Assembly (NCBI RefSeq): GCF_000003815.2 | Contig: NC_049991.1 | Span: 11,479,001 to 11,543,000 of the forward strand | Length of the DNA stretch: 64,000 nt | Direction of reading: 5' to 3' | From: Branchiostoma floridae | Lineage: Eukaryota > Chordata > Leptocardii > Amphioxiformes > Branchiostomatidae | Shown: positions 15,601 through 28,766 of the stretch, one piece after another | Layout: every line of letters begins with the position of its first letter | Position numbering within the stretch: position 1 is the stretch's first letter | Made by a program: the position numbers and the translations under genes | Notes under the pieces: model-generated | Database searches by the model: none | The model's input: only the letters and a program-made list of their open reading frames with translations | Told to the model about the DNA's origin: nothing

Positions 15601-18600
15601 ACAAAAGCCATCGTCCACAACTTCTTGCGGACCTAATGATCGTAGCCTTCCACTAATACATGTAAAGGTCTGCAGAGACGAATCACTAAGCAAAATTCCG
15701 CTAATTGGCACTCAAATTCTGTGCAGTACTTCAGGTTTACAAATGTCTACAAAGAACACTGTTCTCATGCATATGCATGGTATGGATATGTCAGTACCAG
15801 CAACAGCTCAACACTGGTTCATAATTTGATTTCTACACTAAAAGTTAAATACTAATTGTTACAAACAATGTATAACAACTCACAAAATGATAACTTTGTC
15901 ATATAGAATTTGTAATCTGGAAGAATTTCCATGCATGTCTGCTTTTCGCTTGTTCTGTGTTTGCTAAGTTGGCGTCCAAATACCACAGGATAAAGCGTGT
16001 GGAGATATGAACGGAACTCAAGTTGAGACAGAACAGTTGTGTACACAAACTGGTGGCTTTACCAGCCCACTTCTGCTCTCATGTTGACTTACTTGGAGAA
16101 AGTTACATGAACAGTAGGATTTGGGCACAACCCTTGTTAGACTTCGTACCATTAATGATTTTGAGGTCACAAAAAGTTGAGCAAGTTTTTTTTACATCAC
16201 AAAACTTTACTCAATGTGCTGCATTGAAAGCTTGTTGTCAAACAAACTTGCTAGTTATTTATTACATTAATCTAGATCGCATTACCTCTTTCAAAAAGAA
16301 TTAAAACATCTTTTATTTAAGACATAAACTTTGATAAAGTCACACTATCTAGATGTGACCTATAGACACTTGCTATAGACATATAGAATAGCCTCTTAAA
16401 TGGTTTTTAATGTTCGGAAGAACAGCCTCTTCAAGGGTTTGGGGTCAAATACATGTACATGAATACAAAACAGAGCTTTAATGTTTTGATAAAGCAGAAA
16501 AAGTTAGATAAATATTGAACACAAATGTCATCTATACTTTGGATTTGTTGTGTTCAATGTCATCGTTGTTATGTTTTAGTATGGACTTAACAACCACATT
16601 GAATATCTTGGTTGGAGTCAAAAATATGTGAATGTACTTGTTTCTTTGTTTTGAAATGTTTAGGATTGTTTACCCCAGGGAAAGGCCATACTGTATAGAA
16701 ACTGGGTGACAATAACACTGAAAACAGCTCTGCCACTGTGAAACGTGCAGGATGTTTGGTGATATCTGGGTCTGTAAAACTCCGGGCCATGGCAACAATC
16801 AGGACTGCCAGCAAGCACTAAGGTGCTGCACCATTTTACCTGCAATTTTAAATGTACCACTGTCATACGTGTTTGTAAAGACAGGTGTTACGTATACATT
16901 TGGCCTGCAGTTTTCTGAAGATGTATAAACAATCATTCCTTGCAATATCCTTCATGAATTTACAAGTACAAAAGAAGACCTCTGACTATTCTTTATATAA
17001 CACAGAATAGCAATCAACGGGCTCAGACTCGGTAACGTCAGAAGTGTTAATCAATAATGTAGCTCAGGTCGCAGCACGGTGATGAATGACAGCACACGGC
17101 ATTGGTGAATGTGAGTAACCACACATAGCTGGTTTCCCATGGAACTACATCTTAGTGGGAAACCTTGAATAAGGCCACCTGTTCTGTGGTTGGAGAGGTT
17201 GGTATATAGAAGCTGAACTATGTGTAGTTTGCACTGTCTACATTGTGTAAATAGCTCACATAACTTTTGAGCCTTCATGATCATTTGAGAACTCTGAGAT
17301 GATTTAACTGGGCTCAAATGGGTGTGCTTGCACTTTTGTACAAAACTGGAGCTATGCTCCTAATTTCTGACTGTGGATGTGCTAATACAACTGTATATTT
17401 TTGAAGTGTTGCAGTAATCTACGTAAAGGATGACTTGTTGCACACTAACATCATGAAAAACAATAAAACCTTTATTGTATCCCTTTTCATACCTACTTTC
17501 ACATTCAACCTCTACAGAGATGCAGTAATTATAATGTTTGTAATTAGGTTTTGCTGGAGTGCTACTTAAATCTATCATCGTAACTATGTTGTGTATGTTT
17601 TTTGTGTGAGTGCCTAAATCTTAAGGTTAGGTACACCAGTACAATTTAGGTACACCAGTCATCTATTCACAACAATGAATTTTGAACCCTGCATGATGTA
17701 TGCAAACAAGAGACAAAACACCAAACATTTACCCACCCAGAGGGGTGATATCATCCTATGACTTACAACATGAAAAAGTAAGATAATCCTTCACCATTGA
17801 GTAGTACTTACAGAGGCAGCAGGTAACTAGGGTTTTAATCCAAGCACTTTGCAAGAAGATGAATCAGAGAAATGACAAAAGAATGGTGTCTTTGTCTTAA
17901 TCTTTATGAAGTACCATTAACTGAGTCGAAAATTTAATATCTTGATTATATTTTTTGGGGGTTAAATTCTAAAACAAAAAAATTTTGAAATCTTATGTAA
18001 CTTCTGTGCTATGTTATTACATTTACAAGCTATTCTGCTTCAGAGGCTAATTTCACAGGTAACCCACTTTGCACAAAGGCACAATTGGCGCTGTTTCCAC
18101 TAAGTTGCATTTGCTCACCTACTTTTGGGACCACAAAGTGGTTTGTACCCATTTAACCTGTAATTGCCTGGCAAAAACTGGGTTCCAGGCAGTTTGTGAC
18201 ATTGCATCTGGGTGAACAGGCAGATGACAAGTGACTGAAATGGACATATATTGGCAGTGTTCTACGGGCCAGGATGTCCAACCCAGGGCCAAGTGTCAGA
18301 TCAGGCTCCATGCTACTGAGCTGGCCCATGTTCGTACGTGTCAAAATACATGGATTCCAGTGAAGGACAACTCCAATCCTTGTCAGCCAAGACTGTGTAG
18401 AGTCCTCCATACGAACCAAATCATTTGTTGAGCTATGTTGAAGTACCCTTCAATTCCTGCCTGCCCGTAGTAACTGTTTCTAGGGGTATCAAATATTACC
18501 TGTGTGCAACTGTACACAAGCCACTTGTTTCTATTCAACATTGAGAACATGAAAGACATCATGACTTTTTACATAATAATCATAGCAACCACCCACTTTA

Positions 18601-21600
18601 GGAACGACTGTAGTGTTTCCTTGTTACGTCTACATGTAGGTGTTTTGACTTCATTTTGTACACTGTAAACACTCTTCTATGAGAGAAACATATTAATATA
18701 TATGATATGAAGTGCTTAGTAACATCATGTGCGTTTGGCTCATAATCGCTTTTCCTGCTTTCATGTCACAAAGATGGGTACATGTACAATGTACATTAGT
18801 GACACTGTACTATCCCCTATTTATCAGACATGTGCAGACAGTGCGGAACCACACCTGGATAACTGTTCTCATCTCCAGGTATTTCAATTGTCACCATCCA
18901 TTGTCGGACTACACTACACATACGTGTACACCCTTATATAATAGGAGACGCGCTGCGGCACTTCTACACACCACAAGTGAAGAGACAATGTCAAATGGCA
19001 TAGTCGTGTTTTGTCAACTTTACCCTGGCATTGATGACAAAGGCTTTGGTGCACGCTAGTTGAGGTAAAAGTGACAAAAGAAAGGAAGGGACACTTAAGA
19101 AGATACGATCAGGCAGGCTACTTTACAAGCAACCCCTTCATGTCTCTTAAACCTGTCTGCCTCAGTCAGCAACTTCTTTTCACCAGAAAAATGTTTGCCA
19201 ACAATGGAGAACCGTTGAAAGGTCTCAGATGGTCAGAATTTCAAGTCTTCCACTGTGGTTTGTGTTGTATTCATTGTCTATTCAGGTTATCAATTTGTTT
19301 CTGCTGCTGGTAGCAGTTGTAGCAACTGCCGAGTTACGCGATGCTCAAGTGTACACTTTCACAGGTGTGCGGTCACTATCAGTTCCCTAGACATAGCGTC
19401 CTGTCAAAAATAAAACAAACATCCCCTTTCCTTCCACTTCCCATATGACCATCACCTGTTGACTCTACTTATATTTTAGAACCAATGCTTGTTATCAGTA
19501 AGTTAGTAAGTACCCATTTCAGATTAAGATATTGATACACTTTCAAGAAAATCAACTAAAATGCCAATTTTTCACAGTACAAACATTGTTAGTTTCTTTG
19601 TAACTAAACTCTAGTTGCCACCACTAGAAAAATGGATCAACCTCAACTGCTGATGTTGACTAAGGCAAAAACAAGTAGAGCCGGCTGAAGTACCGAGAGA
19701 AAAGCTTTGTTGCTCATGTTTGACTCTGCAACCTGATCTAACAATCAAATGTTTCACAGCCCCATTAACTCAAGTATCGTCTTAAGAGAGCTCAAGTCTT
19801 GAAGGCGAATGACCGTGAATCTAACACCTCAAGCATAATCTCTGCTGTAGAATTAAGTATCACATGATACAGTGGTACAAGTGGGGGAAGCTTATCACCC
19901 CCGCTACTTTTGCGTACAGCAGGATCGTGCTGAAGTGGAGATCCAATACTCGTGGAAACAGCAAGATCCTGTTTCAGCGCGGACTGTGGTTTTGACGTAG
20001 CTTCCGTCCAATAACAAACACTGTCCATTTGGTCCAACACCTGATCCGAACCTAAATATAACTCACTGTTATTACATTGAAGTAAAGGTGGTATGGACTT
20101 ATATGTTCAAACACATTGGGATCAGTCATTTTTAAGCTTTATCCATCAATTCTCATCCCAACTAGCCAGCTTTTCAGTTGAACATTTTACTATACTTGTT
20201 GCACTTGTGGGATTACGTTAACAGAGGTTTAGGCCAGATGTGGTTCTTTGCTGTTTGCCTGCGTATTTGTGTCCTACTTGTAGGTGGCACATGTAAATGT
20301 ATATAGCATGCCGGTCCTTGTCATTTTAACTAACTGGATTAAATGGCAACATCTGCAATGCCAAAGGGCAAACATCTTTCCTCTGCTGCAGTACTCTGCT
20401 GAGTAAACACCCGCTTGTCAGGGAGGAAGAGACTGAGAGCAACTAATACTATTTGTCATGACAATTTGTATTCTTGTTTCCAATTCTGTCCATGATTTAT
20501 CAGTGAATATCACTATCCTGTTACCAATCAGATAACTAATTGCAAACGAAATGACAATCCTTAAGCTGCGGCTCCCGATATACATTGGCACACATGATCT
20601 ATAGCACAAACCAACAAAATTACTGCAGGAAGACTTACATTGTTGTCGACGCGGTGGGCAATCAACGTCGCTCCCTGTTCCAGCTCGGCATCACTGACGG
20701 GCCGGACACGGAGGGCCACCTACACCGTAAACACAGCGAATCAGACAACGCTTAGTACATCAGAGGCTAGTGTAGAAGGATGCTTAAAGTAATTTCTTAA
20801 ATCAGATCAGTTGCTAGAATTACTACAGAATGCACAGTGGCTTCCCTTCTTTTTGGATGCACAAATACTCTAACAAGATTACATGTACTGTTAGGTTTTG
20901 AACCAATTGGCATAATTGGTAATACCATTTTACCAACAGTACAAAGGCTTGACTTCCCACTTTCTCAAAACAAAGCTTGTACTCTGCATATAGTGGCTTA
21001 CAACATTTTTTGCCACAATGTAGTGTTCGACTGTGTCCAAAAGAACATGCTTTCAGGTAGAGTTGTGTAACAATATTTACAAGTATTCGATGCATTTTAG
21101 TGGACGTAATTGTAAGTCATCATCATCATCATCACTTTATTTAGCCAGGTGTACACGCTCAGGACGTACGCCCTGTTTTTCAGAAGTTCCTGGAACGACA
21201 AATGTCGCGTCAATAGTGCTAATTACTTTCACTTGATTAGTGGTATGTCTGCATCACATCTATAACAATCATATAGATTATACAGTGACCGATGCTCTGG
21301 TCATCAGTGTCCAGTTCATAAATAATAAATAATGGACATTTTCCCACAGGTCACTGTGCCCTGGACACTTTCATTAGAACCATTTTCACACCTGTCTGCG
21401 CAACAGACCCCATCATTTTTCATCTACTGTACTTCAGTGATGATGCGACATGGACACACCTATGACAATAAGAGCTAAAATGTGTTCTTAATTACACACG
21501 TTGATACACAACCGCACCTAATGTCACACCTCTACTGACACTTCTACAAGGCTAACTTGGATAATATACTATAACATGCATTGGCATAATACCGGTCATA

Positions 21601-22754
21601 AGCCTTATACCGGTCGATTAAAAATAGTGGAACTTAAAGAGATCTACACATGCAACAATAGTTATTTCTGAGGTATGCACACTTCAGACATCTAGGTGTC
21701 CAATACATAATTTACAAAGCATCGATAACAATGCGTTCGAAGACAACAAGGCCAAAAGTTTTCAGGTCATTTTCGGGGCAGGCGAGCTCGTCGTGGGACA
21801 AACACACTGTCACGTTCATCGCCAGATTTGTAGATAATAATCACATGTGCTCACGGCACAAGACAAGCATGATTCAACAGCAATCTTGAATTTCTTTTGG
21901 TGACCTACAACTCGTGTAAAAGTGTGAGGAACCGTTGCATTATCGCCCGGATCTACGGCTGAATGGGTCAAATTGAACGTACGCCGCCATTTTCCCGCCA
22001 TTTTTAATGCTACGGCCAGCAGTAAAGTTTTACGTCATAGCGGTTGTGACGGATCAAAATTAAATGAAAATTCTTGTCAGTATACGCCCATTTTCTCATG
22101 ACTTTTTGTATGCTCATGCAGATTTTTGTTTTGTGCAACTACTAACAGGAAAGAAAGGAACAACAGAGGATGTATAAAGGTACATAGCGGCAGTTAATTG
22201 TGCCGTGTTTCGTTCGACCGGTATAGTGCACCCCCTTCCAACCACGCGCCCGTTCTCCGTGCAATTCCGCGGTGTGTTCCAATTACGATATTATGTTTTT
22301 AGCAGGACCAGAGAGACAAAATAATTTACACAGAAGAAGTGGCAAAGGTAAGCTGTAACAGCAACATGTAACTGGAGAAAATGATGCGTTGATCATTTGC
22401 CAAATTAGCATTGCTTGAGAAATTGCAGTAAACCGACCGGTATTATGCCAATGGATGTTACTTGTTGTGTACAGAAAACATGAATTTGCTCCGGATGGGA
22501 AATGATGTGATGAAAACACCTGAGTTTCAACAGTGAAAAAGACACCTGCTGATTGAGCAATGCAGATATAGTAAACATGGTGAAAAATTCTTATTGTGAA
22601 ACGATATGACATGCCCTATAGAAAGTGTTAAATGCTAAGGTTGATGATACAGTACCAGGTAAACCACTGATGGAGAAATAACCGTCGAAAGTTTTACCGT
22701 GAGTTGGTGGTCCTGCCCTCCCCCTTCTGTCTTCATCGCACCGTCGTGTTTCAT
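633..22754 (-). CDS. KIF19: KIF19-like kinesin-8 motor protein, N-terminal nine exons (gene runs off the window start)
   Basis: Microtubule motor of the kinesin-8 family; vertebrate KIF19 limits ciliary length by depolymerising microtubules at ciliary tips (family knowledge). Coding exons, minus strand: 22754-22698, 20719-20639, 5776-5666, 3189-3102, 2960-2824, 2600-2478, 2355-2155, 1332-1069 and 804-633. All joins keep frame with AG/GT borders and give about 411 residues. The P-loop is GATGAGKT, split between exons 4 and 5. Switch I is NKTSSRSH and switch II is DLAGSERA in exon 7. Exon 8 holds [16 protein letters not shown] and the end of the motor core, and exon 9 starts a charged coiled-coil neck. 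Exon 1 reads [13 protein letters not shown], resembling the KIF19 start; an in-frame ATG six codons upstream (22752-22754) is the other possible start. The last visible exon ends in phase 1, so the tail lies beyond base 1. The family is clear; orthology to KIF19 rather than KIF18 rests on the N-terminus and the stretch around [15 protein letters not shown]. Confidence 0.93.
3518..3878. mobile_element. MITE-like element with CAGGGCTCGAAAT terminal inverted repeats
   Basis: The left end CAGGGCTCGAAAT and the right end ATTTCGAGCCCTG are exact inverted repeats. Both are flanked by TTAAA (3513-3517 and 3879-3883), a 5-bp or TTAA-type target duplication. Just inside each end are repeated GGTGCACC words, themselves partly palindromic. 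The 361 bp contain no ORF. A TTAA target fits the piggyBac or Kolobok groups, but the superfamily is a guess. It sits in intron 3 of the kinesin gene. Confidence 0.8.
5906..6067. mobile_element. Small foldback element with 11-bp direct repeats at its borders
   Basis: The ends match as imperfect inverted repeats: a left arm CCTGGGAGCCAGCAGGGATC and a right arm whose complement reads CCCTGGGAGCCAGACAGGACC, continuing into GGGCAGCTAG and GGGTAGCTAG. The word TACAATTTATG occurs directly on both sides (5895-5905 and 6068-6078), the expected mark of insertion. There is no coding capacity. Confidence 0.75.
17625..17691. repeat. Decayed right-end fragment of the CAGGGCTCGAAAT element
   Basis: Two GGTACACCAGT words followed by AATGAATTTTGAACCCTG match the right end of the element at 3518-3878 (GGTGCACCAGTGCACC, then AATGAATTTCGAGCCCTG) with several changes. 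No left end is visible nearby. Confidence 0.5.
21118..21180. repeat. (CAT)n run followed by a conserved-looking tail, possible retroelement 3' end
   Basis: Five CAT units are followed by CACTTTATTTAGCCAGGTG. A trinucleotide run at such a junction is typical of non-LTR retroelement 3' ends, but no coding part is visible, so the assignment is weak. Confidence 0.3.
21572..22460. mobile_element. 0.9-kb terminal-inverted-repeat element, copy 1
   Basis: The left end reads TAACATGCATTGGCATAATACCGGT, and the complement of the right end reads TAACATCCATTGGCATAATACCGGT. A second copy at 57632-58531 matches along its whole length at roughly 85-90% by eye. No transposase is visible, so it is non-autonomous. 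On the minus strand both copies hold a stretch starting near 22001 that reads ATGGCGGGAAAATGG behind a TGACGTAA word, which looks like a promoter and first-exon fragment. It lies in intron 1 of the kinesin gene. Confidence 0.8.
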
Positions 22755-25058
22755 CTTAGCATTCTGCGGTTCCCCCATGGCTGGCTGTGGGCCGTGTCAT
22801 CCTCGCAAGACGACTCCCCGGTCCGGGGGAAGACTGTTCCATGTTGAGGGAGTTATCAGTTGCACAAATGCGGGAGAAATGTCGGCACTAGCACGAGTAA
22901 AACGTTGTCACGGACCAGTAGTTCACATCCTGAAACTGGACAGTAAAAAATTATGTAGGACAGGTTAGAGCTCTGAAACCTAGCGACTTCTCTCGCGGGC
23001 TTCACGTATGCCGTTGCCAAGAGAAGGCTAAGCTATTTAAGCGATTACAAATTATATAACAGAAAATCTCATGCTCTTCAGTTGCCCTAAGATTGTTGTC
23101 GATACGATTATTACAGCTGTAAGGATTAAACTTCAGTTAAACCCCTTGGCTGTTCGGCTTTACCTAACACGAAAACGGCCCGGGACTTTTACAAAAGGTG
23201 AGGACATACGATCAACTCACGAAAGGGAACGTATCTAAACGGATGATCTTGTCAAGGTTATACTGAGGGCTTCTAACTGTAACAAACACAGAGTTAGAAC
23301 TAAAGAGGGAGTACGTACATTAGGTGGTAATGTCAGCAACCCCGGGGTCTACCCTGCCGCTTCCCCCACCGCCATAATGACTTTTGAGTGTTGCTACTAC
23401 GTCACAAACCTTTGTTTTGTATCACTCCGCGCAAGGCATACTTGTACCTGGGAAAGGTATCTTCGATCTAAATATACGGAATATCCACAGATACAAAGGA
23501 ACAAAGGAACAAAACACCGAAATTAACTTTTCATGAGTAAGATCAAGGTAGAGATTACTGTTGTGGGCATACAAGAAAGATTTCTGCACAAGTACACCCC
23601 GCACTATTTTGTGGGGCTTTACATACATGTTTGCACTGCGGTCCAGGTAACCAAAGTAATGGGCTGGTCCAAATTCGCAACATGGAGTTCATATTGTGTT
23701 TCACCTATGAATACAGCAACACTCTTTCAGCCATTGTTTCTGATCAAGGCGCGAGGTGCTTGGTTTCACGGTCAATGACATTTCAGTGTCTTCACAAAAC
23801 CAATTTGATTTTGGTAAACCAACGCGGAGAAAGAGAAAGACTCTACAATCAGTTTGTCTGCCTAATGATATTGTTTACGACACCCTGAGGGCCATTATTA
23901 AGGATCACACCTACCTAAGAGGAGGTGGAGGGTTATGAAAATTTAATCGCCGCCATAACAATGCTGTTGGTGGTCATGAATAATTTACATAGCAACGCCT
24001 ACAGCTTCGGAGCTTCGGTGCCCTGGCTTTTGTGACGTTGGTGTACACACACTTCCCTGTATGTTTTTGTGGCATATGCTTGGCAACAAGCGCGTTAAGT
24101 ACCCTGTGTACAAACAATCGTTGACTTGCTGAAAACTGAGTCAAACGGCTTGCTGAACAACTTTGATCAACATACTATGCGCACAAAAGGGATCGAGAGG
24201 AACACAGGTTGCGTCTACTTTTAATGATACAATATACCTTTTTTTTTGCATATCAGAAAAAAATTAAAGAAGTGCATACATAATATGTAGCACAAAGGGG
24301 ATCGAAAGGAAAACATAGGACGCATTTCTATTTTTCAAGTCTACTTAAAGTTATAATGATATGATATGCATGTTTTTGGCGTTGGCGGGATGGTGGGTAG
24401 TGCCCGTTAGCCAAGTTAGTATAACATTACCACATTAAGTAAATGTTGTGTCATTTGTCGTCTCGCAGTGCACTCAGAAAGCTTTAACGTTAACGTTAAA
24501 ATGTTAATGTTACATGTAATGATATAGAGAGATTTCGGTGTAAACCAAGGTATAACATTATTTCTCATTGACAGTACATGGGACAGTGCAGCATTGAATG
24601 TACCTGTCTCATGAGGTAACGACAGTTTCAATATGTAATATGTTATGCGGAAAAACGCACGACAGGTTTTAAAGAAACGCTTTATCCCTTTCAGATATGA
24701 TAGAATGGTGGATATGAAAAAAAACGTGTGTATTGAACTTTCGAAAAAATCAACAACGTCGGATAGAATAGCAGTAGCAGTAGTACTGGTATGTACCGCT
24801 AGACGACTCTGCTTGCCGGGCCATGCAAACGGGAACACCTTACACCAGTGTTTTATACATGTATTTCATATTGCTTGTGAGAAAATTCAATATACATACT
24901 AGTTTTTCCCACAAGATGCAAACTTAGCCTAGCGTGTTGTATGTAAACAAAGTGCCCTAAGCTTGACATTCCCACTTGTGTAAGGCATAGCCATCTACAA
25001 ATGGTATCAATATTGTCAGAATTCCCGATGCGCTACAGCTCTTTTTTGAGATGTTGGT
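22755..25058. other. Intergenic region between the kinesin start and the first H2B gene
   Basis: About 2.3 kb that should include the kinesin promoter and 5' UTR near 22.8 kb. ORFs here are short and unrecognisable. A short run of GTTAAC-like words lies near 24487. I see no RNA gene. Confidence 0.7.
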
Positions 25059-25074
25059 GGCCCTGAAAAGGGCC
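25059..25074 (-). terminator. Histone 3' stem-loop of H2B copy 1
   Basis: On the minus strand this reads GGCCCTTTTCAGGGCC: a 6-bp stem with a UUUC loop, the SLBP-binding processing signal. A purine stretch, AAAAAAGAGCT, follows about 15 bases downstream and fits a U7 snRNA target. Confidence 0.95.
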
Positions 25075-25098
25075 GGGGTTTTTGCGGTTCGAAGTTGT

Positions 25099-25464
25099 TT
25101 ACTTGGAGCTGGTGTACTTGGTGACGGCCTTGGTGCCCTCGCTGACGGCGTGCTTGGCCAGCTCACCAGGCAGGAGCAGACGCACGGCGGTCTGGATCTC
25201 TCGGCTGCTGATGGTGGAGCGCTTGTTGTAGTGAGCCAGGCGGGAAGCCTCGCCAGCGATACGCTCGAAGATGTCGTTGACGAAGGAGTTCATGATGCCC
25301 ATGGCCTTGCTGGAGACACCGGTGTCAGGATGCACCTGCTTGAGCACCTTGTAGATGTAGATACCGAAGGTCTCCCTCCTCCTCCTCCTCTTGTTCTTAC
25401 CACCCTTACCCATTGGGCGGCCTTTGCCGGCCTTCTTGGCTCCCTTTGCTCCCTTTGCTGGCAT
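25099..25464 (-). CDS. Histone H2B, divergent N-terminal tail (121 aa)
   Basis: Core histone that pairs with H2A in the nucleosome. From [20 protein letters not shown] onward the protein matches the two other H2B copies in the window, including the C-terminal [12 protein letters not shown] with its ubiquitin-acceptor lysine. The first 30 residues differ: they read [20 protein letters not shown] then [10 protein letters not shown], against MPPKT(P/T)[12 protein letters not shown] then [11 protein letters not shown] in the other copies, and T replaces S before FGIY. It is intronless, divergently paired with the H2A at 26045 across a 580-bp promoter, and ends in a stem-loop. The normal signals argue for a working gene, perhaps a tissue-specific variant. 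Confidence 0.96.
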   Translation of the reverse strand: MPAKGAKGAKKAGKGRPMGKGGKNKRRRRRETFGIYIYKVLKQVHPDTGVSSKAMGIMNSFVNDIFERIAGEASRLAHYNKRSTISSREIQTAVRLLLPGELAKHAVSEGTKAVTKYTSSK

Positions 25465-25539
25465 ACTTCAAATACGGTGATTGTGAAGTGATGGTTACCT
25501 CACGAGCATGGGACTTTTTATTGCCTCTCGACAGAAAAT

Positions 25540-25547
25540 ATGCAAAT
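25540..25547 (-). promoter_or_regulatory. Octamer ATGCAAAT upstream of H2B copy 1
   Basis: It lies 76 bp upstream of the H2B start and reads ATTTGCAT on the gene strand, the classic H2B-specific Oct1 site. The same word lies at a similar distance from the other two H2B genes here. Confidence 0.85.
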
Positions 25548-25963
25548 TAGGAGATTGCAGATAATCCTCATTCAGACGTGATCGAAAGCTAATGACGTTT
25601 AGAATTTTGATTGGTCACTTTACATCTGAAACAAGCCATGATTGGATATATTTTCCATTTTACACCGTCATTGGTCAATAACCTTGAAATTGATACACTA
25701 ACCCAGCATATTAACGAGGATCGTCACTGTCATTCGAAGGCGTCTCCCATTGGTTGATCACTTGGGCTGTGATTGGTGCATCTCGACAAGGAACGACGCC
25801 ATTGGCCACATTTTCATACGGGGGTAATAAAATCGTTTTGATTCACTCGGACGTCAGCGAAGCACAAACTTTCGGCTCTAACTGGTGATTTATGATTGGT
25901 TAACTTTTCTGGGTTTTGCTATCATTGGTTAGCGCCGTCTGTGGACAGGATCCAACTTGAGGC

Positions 25964-25970
25964 TATAAAA
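25964..25970 (+). promoter_or_regulatory. TATA box of H2A copy 1
   Basis: TATAAAA lies 75 bp before the H2A start codon, a normal distance for a histone gene with a short leader. Confidence 0.8.
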
Positions 25971-26044
25971 ACCCAAGTAATTGACTAGTTTGCATATTTC
26001 GCAATATTTTTGCAGTTGTTTGTAAAGATACAAATCATCTGAAG

Positions 26045-26407
26045 ATGTCTGGCCGCGGAAAAGGTAAGGGCAAGAAGGGCAAGGGAAAGAGCCGTTCATC
26101 CCGTGCAGGGCTTCAGTTCCCTGTCGGCCGTGTGCACCGTTTCCTGCGCAAGGGCAATTATTCCGAACGCGTTGGTGCCGGCGCCCCAGTCTACATGGCC
26201 GCCGTGCTGGAGTACCTGACCGCTGAGGTGCTCGAGTTGGCCGGCAACGCTGCCCGTGACAACAAGAAGACCAGGATCATCCCCCGTCACCTTCAGCTGG
26301 CCGTCCGCAACGACGAGGAGCTGAACAGGCTGATGGGCGGTGTGACCATCGCTCAGGGAGGTGTGCTGCCCAACATCCACGCCGTGCTCCTACCCAAGAA
26401 GAAGTAA
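26045..26407 (+). CDS. Histone H2A, divergent short-tailed variant (120 aa)
   Basis: Core histone H2A. The fold region from [20 protein letters not shown] through [20 protein letters not shown] to [20 protein letters not shown] is intact, including the acidic patch. Compared with the two identical H2A copies at 44828 and 48927 it has a lysine-rich N-terminus ([15 protein letters not shown] against [15 protein letters not shown]), SER for ANR after GNY, and three conservative core changes (L to M, I to V, L to M). It ends LLPKKK instead of [10 protein letters not shown]. There is no SQ(E/D) motif, so it is not H2A.X, and no H2A.Z features. It is divergently paired with the equally divergent H2B and ends in a normal stem-loop. 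Confidence 0.96.
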   Translation: MSGRGKGKGKKGKGKSRSSRAGLQFPVGRVHRFLRKGNYSERVGAGAPVYMAAVLEYLTAEVLELAGNAARDNKKTRIIPRHLQLAVRNDEELNRLMGGVTIAQGGVLPNIHAVLLPKKK

Positions 26408-26428
26408 ACGTGAACAGCAAATACCACC

Positions 26429-26444
26429 GGCCCTTTTCAGGGCC
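26429..26444 (+). terminator. Histone 3' stem-loop of H2A copy 1
   Basis: GGCCCTTTTCAGGGCC starts 21 bases after the stop codon, followed by an ACAAAAGGATC purine element. Confidence 0.95.
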
Positions 26445-26871
26445 ACCCACATCTAACAAAAGGATCTTATCGTAACTTTGAATCTTGCGTCATGCTATTC
26501 ATTTGTGGTTGACGGAAAGAATAGCTTTATATGCTATTGTCTGACAAAGTATCGAAATCCAATATAACGTTGTGCGTGTACCAGCCCGGCATTGCCATTG
26601 TACATACCGTGAAATTTACATACGCAGAAGGACCACAGTCGTGTCAAACTCCTTGTGTATACTTTTAGGCTAATGCCGTTGGGGACCGGGCGTTAGGAGG
26701 ATGGAAATTGAATGCAATCCAAGCTGTTATACATGTTCGTAGAAAATGCAGATTTGCTTACAGTCGCTAGGGGACAGCTGTGCGAGTGGTACATTAAACC
26801 ATTTGTTTCCGGGTCACGGTTTTGCAGAAAATGTTTCTATCCCGGTGAAGTGAAGCTGTAGAAGCACTTTA
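26445..26871 (+). other. Intergenic region and presumed 5' flank of the phosphatase gene
   Basis: No ORF or motif of note; no clear TATA box. Confidence 0.5.

Positions 26872-28766
<1,895 letters not shown>

Larger units (their letters stand above)
5777..20638 (-). other. Intron 2 of the KIF19-like gene, about 14.9 kb
   Basis: This stretch separates the exon ending in HRVDNN from the exon beginning MVVLMDP. I see no further kinesin exon and no convincing gene on either strand. The longest ORF, 199 codons at 8900-9499 on the plus strand, shows no recognisable domain. The intron is AT-rich and carries many TACATGTA/GTACATGTAC words (near 6108, 8424, 9017, 13781, 16451, 18778). It contains the foldback element at 5906-6067 and a decayed fragment near 17625. 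Confidence 0.85.
25465..26044. promoter_or_regulatory. Bidirectional H2B/H2A promoter with eight same-direction CCAAT boxes
   Basis: ATTGG (CCAAT on the minus strand) starts at 25610, 25641, 25670, 25749, 25772, 25801, 25895 and 25924, all in one orientation. An octamer lies at the H2B end and a TATA box at the H2A end. The spacing suggests shared NF-Y control of both genes. Confidence 0.8.

Noticed and set aside
19792-20040. An 82-codon minus-strand ORF upstream of kinesin exon 3
   Set aside because: It ends in a stop codon within the intron and does not match the kinesin sequence between exons 2 and 3, which join perfectly without it.
25051-25491. Long ORFs antisense to H2B, H2A, H3 and H4 genes (here and at 44097, 45985, 48204, 50494)
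   Set aside because: Shadows of GC-biased histone codons on the other strand.
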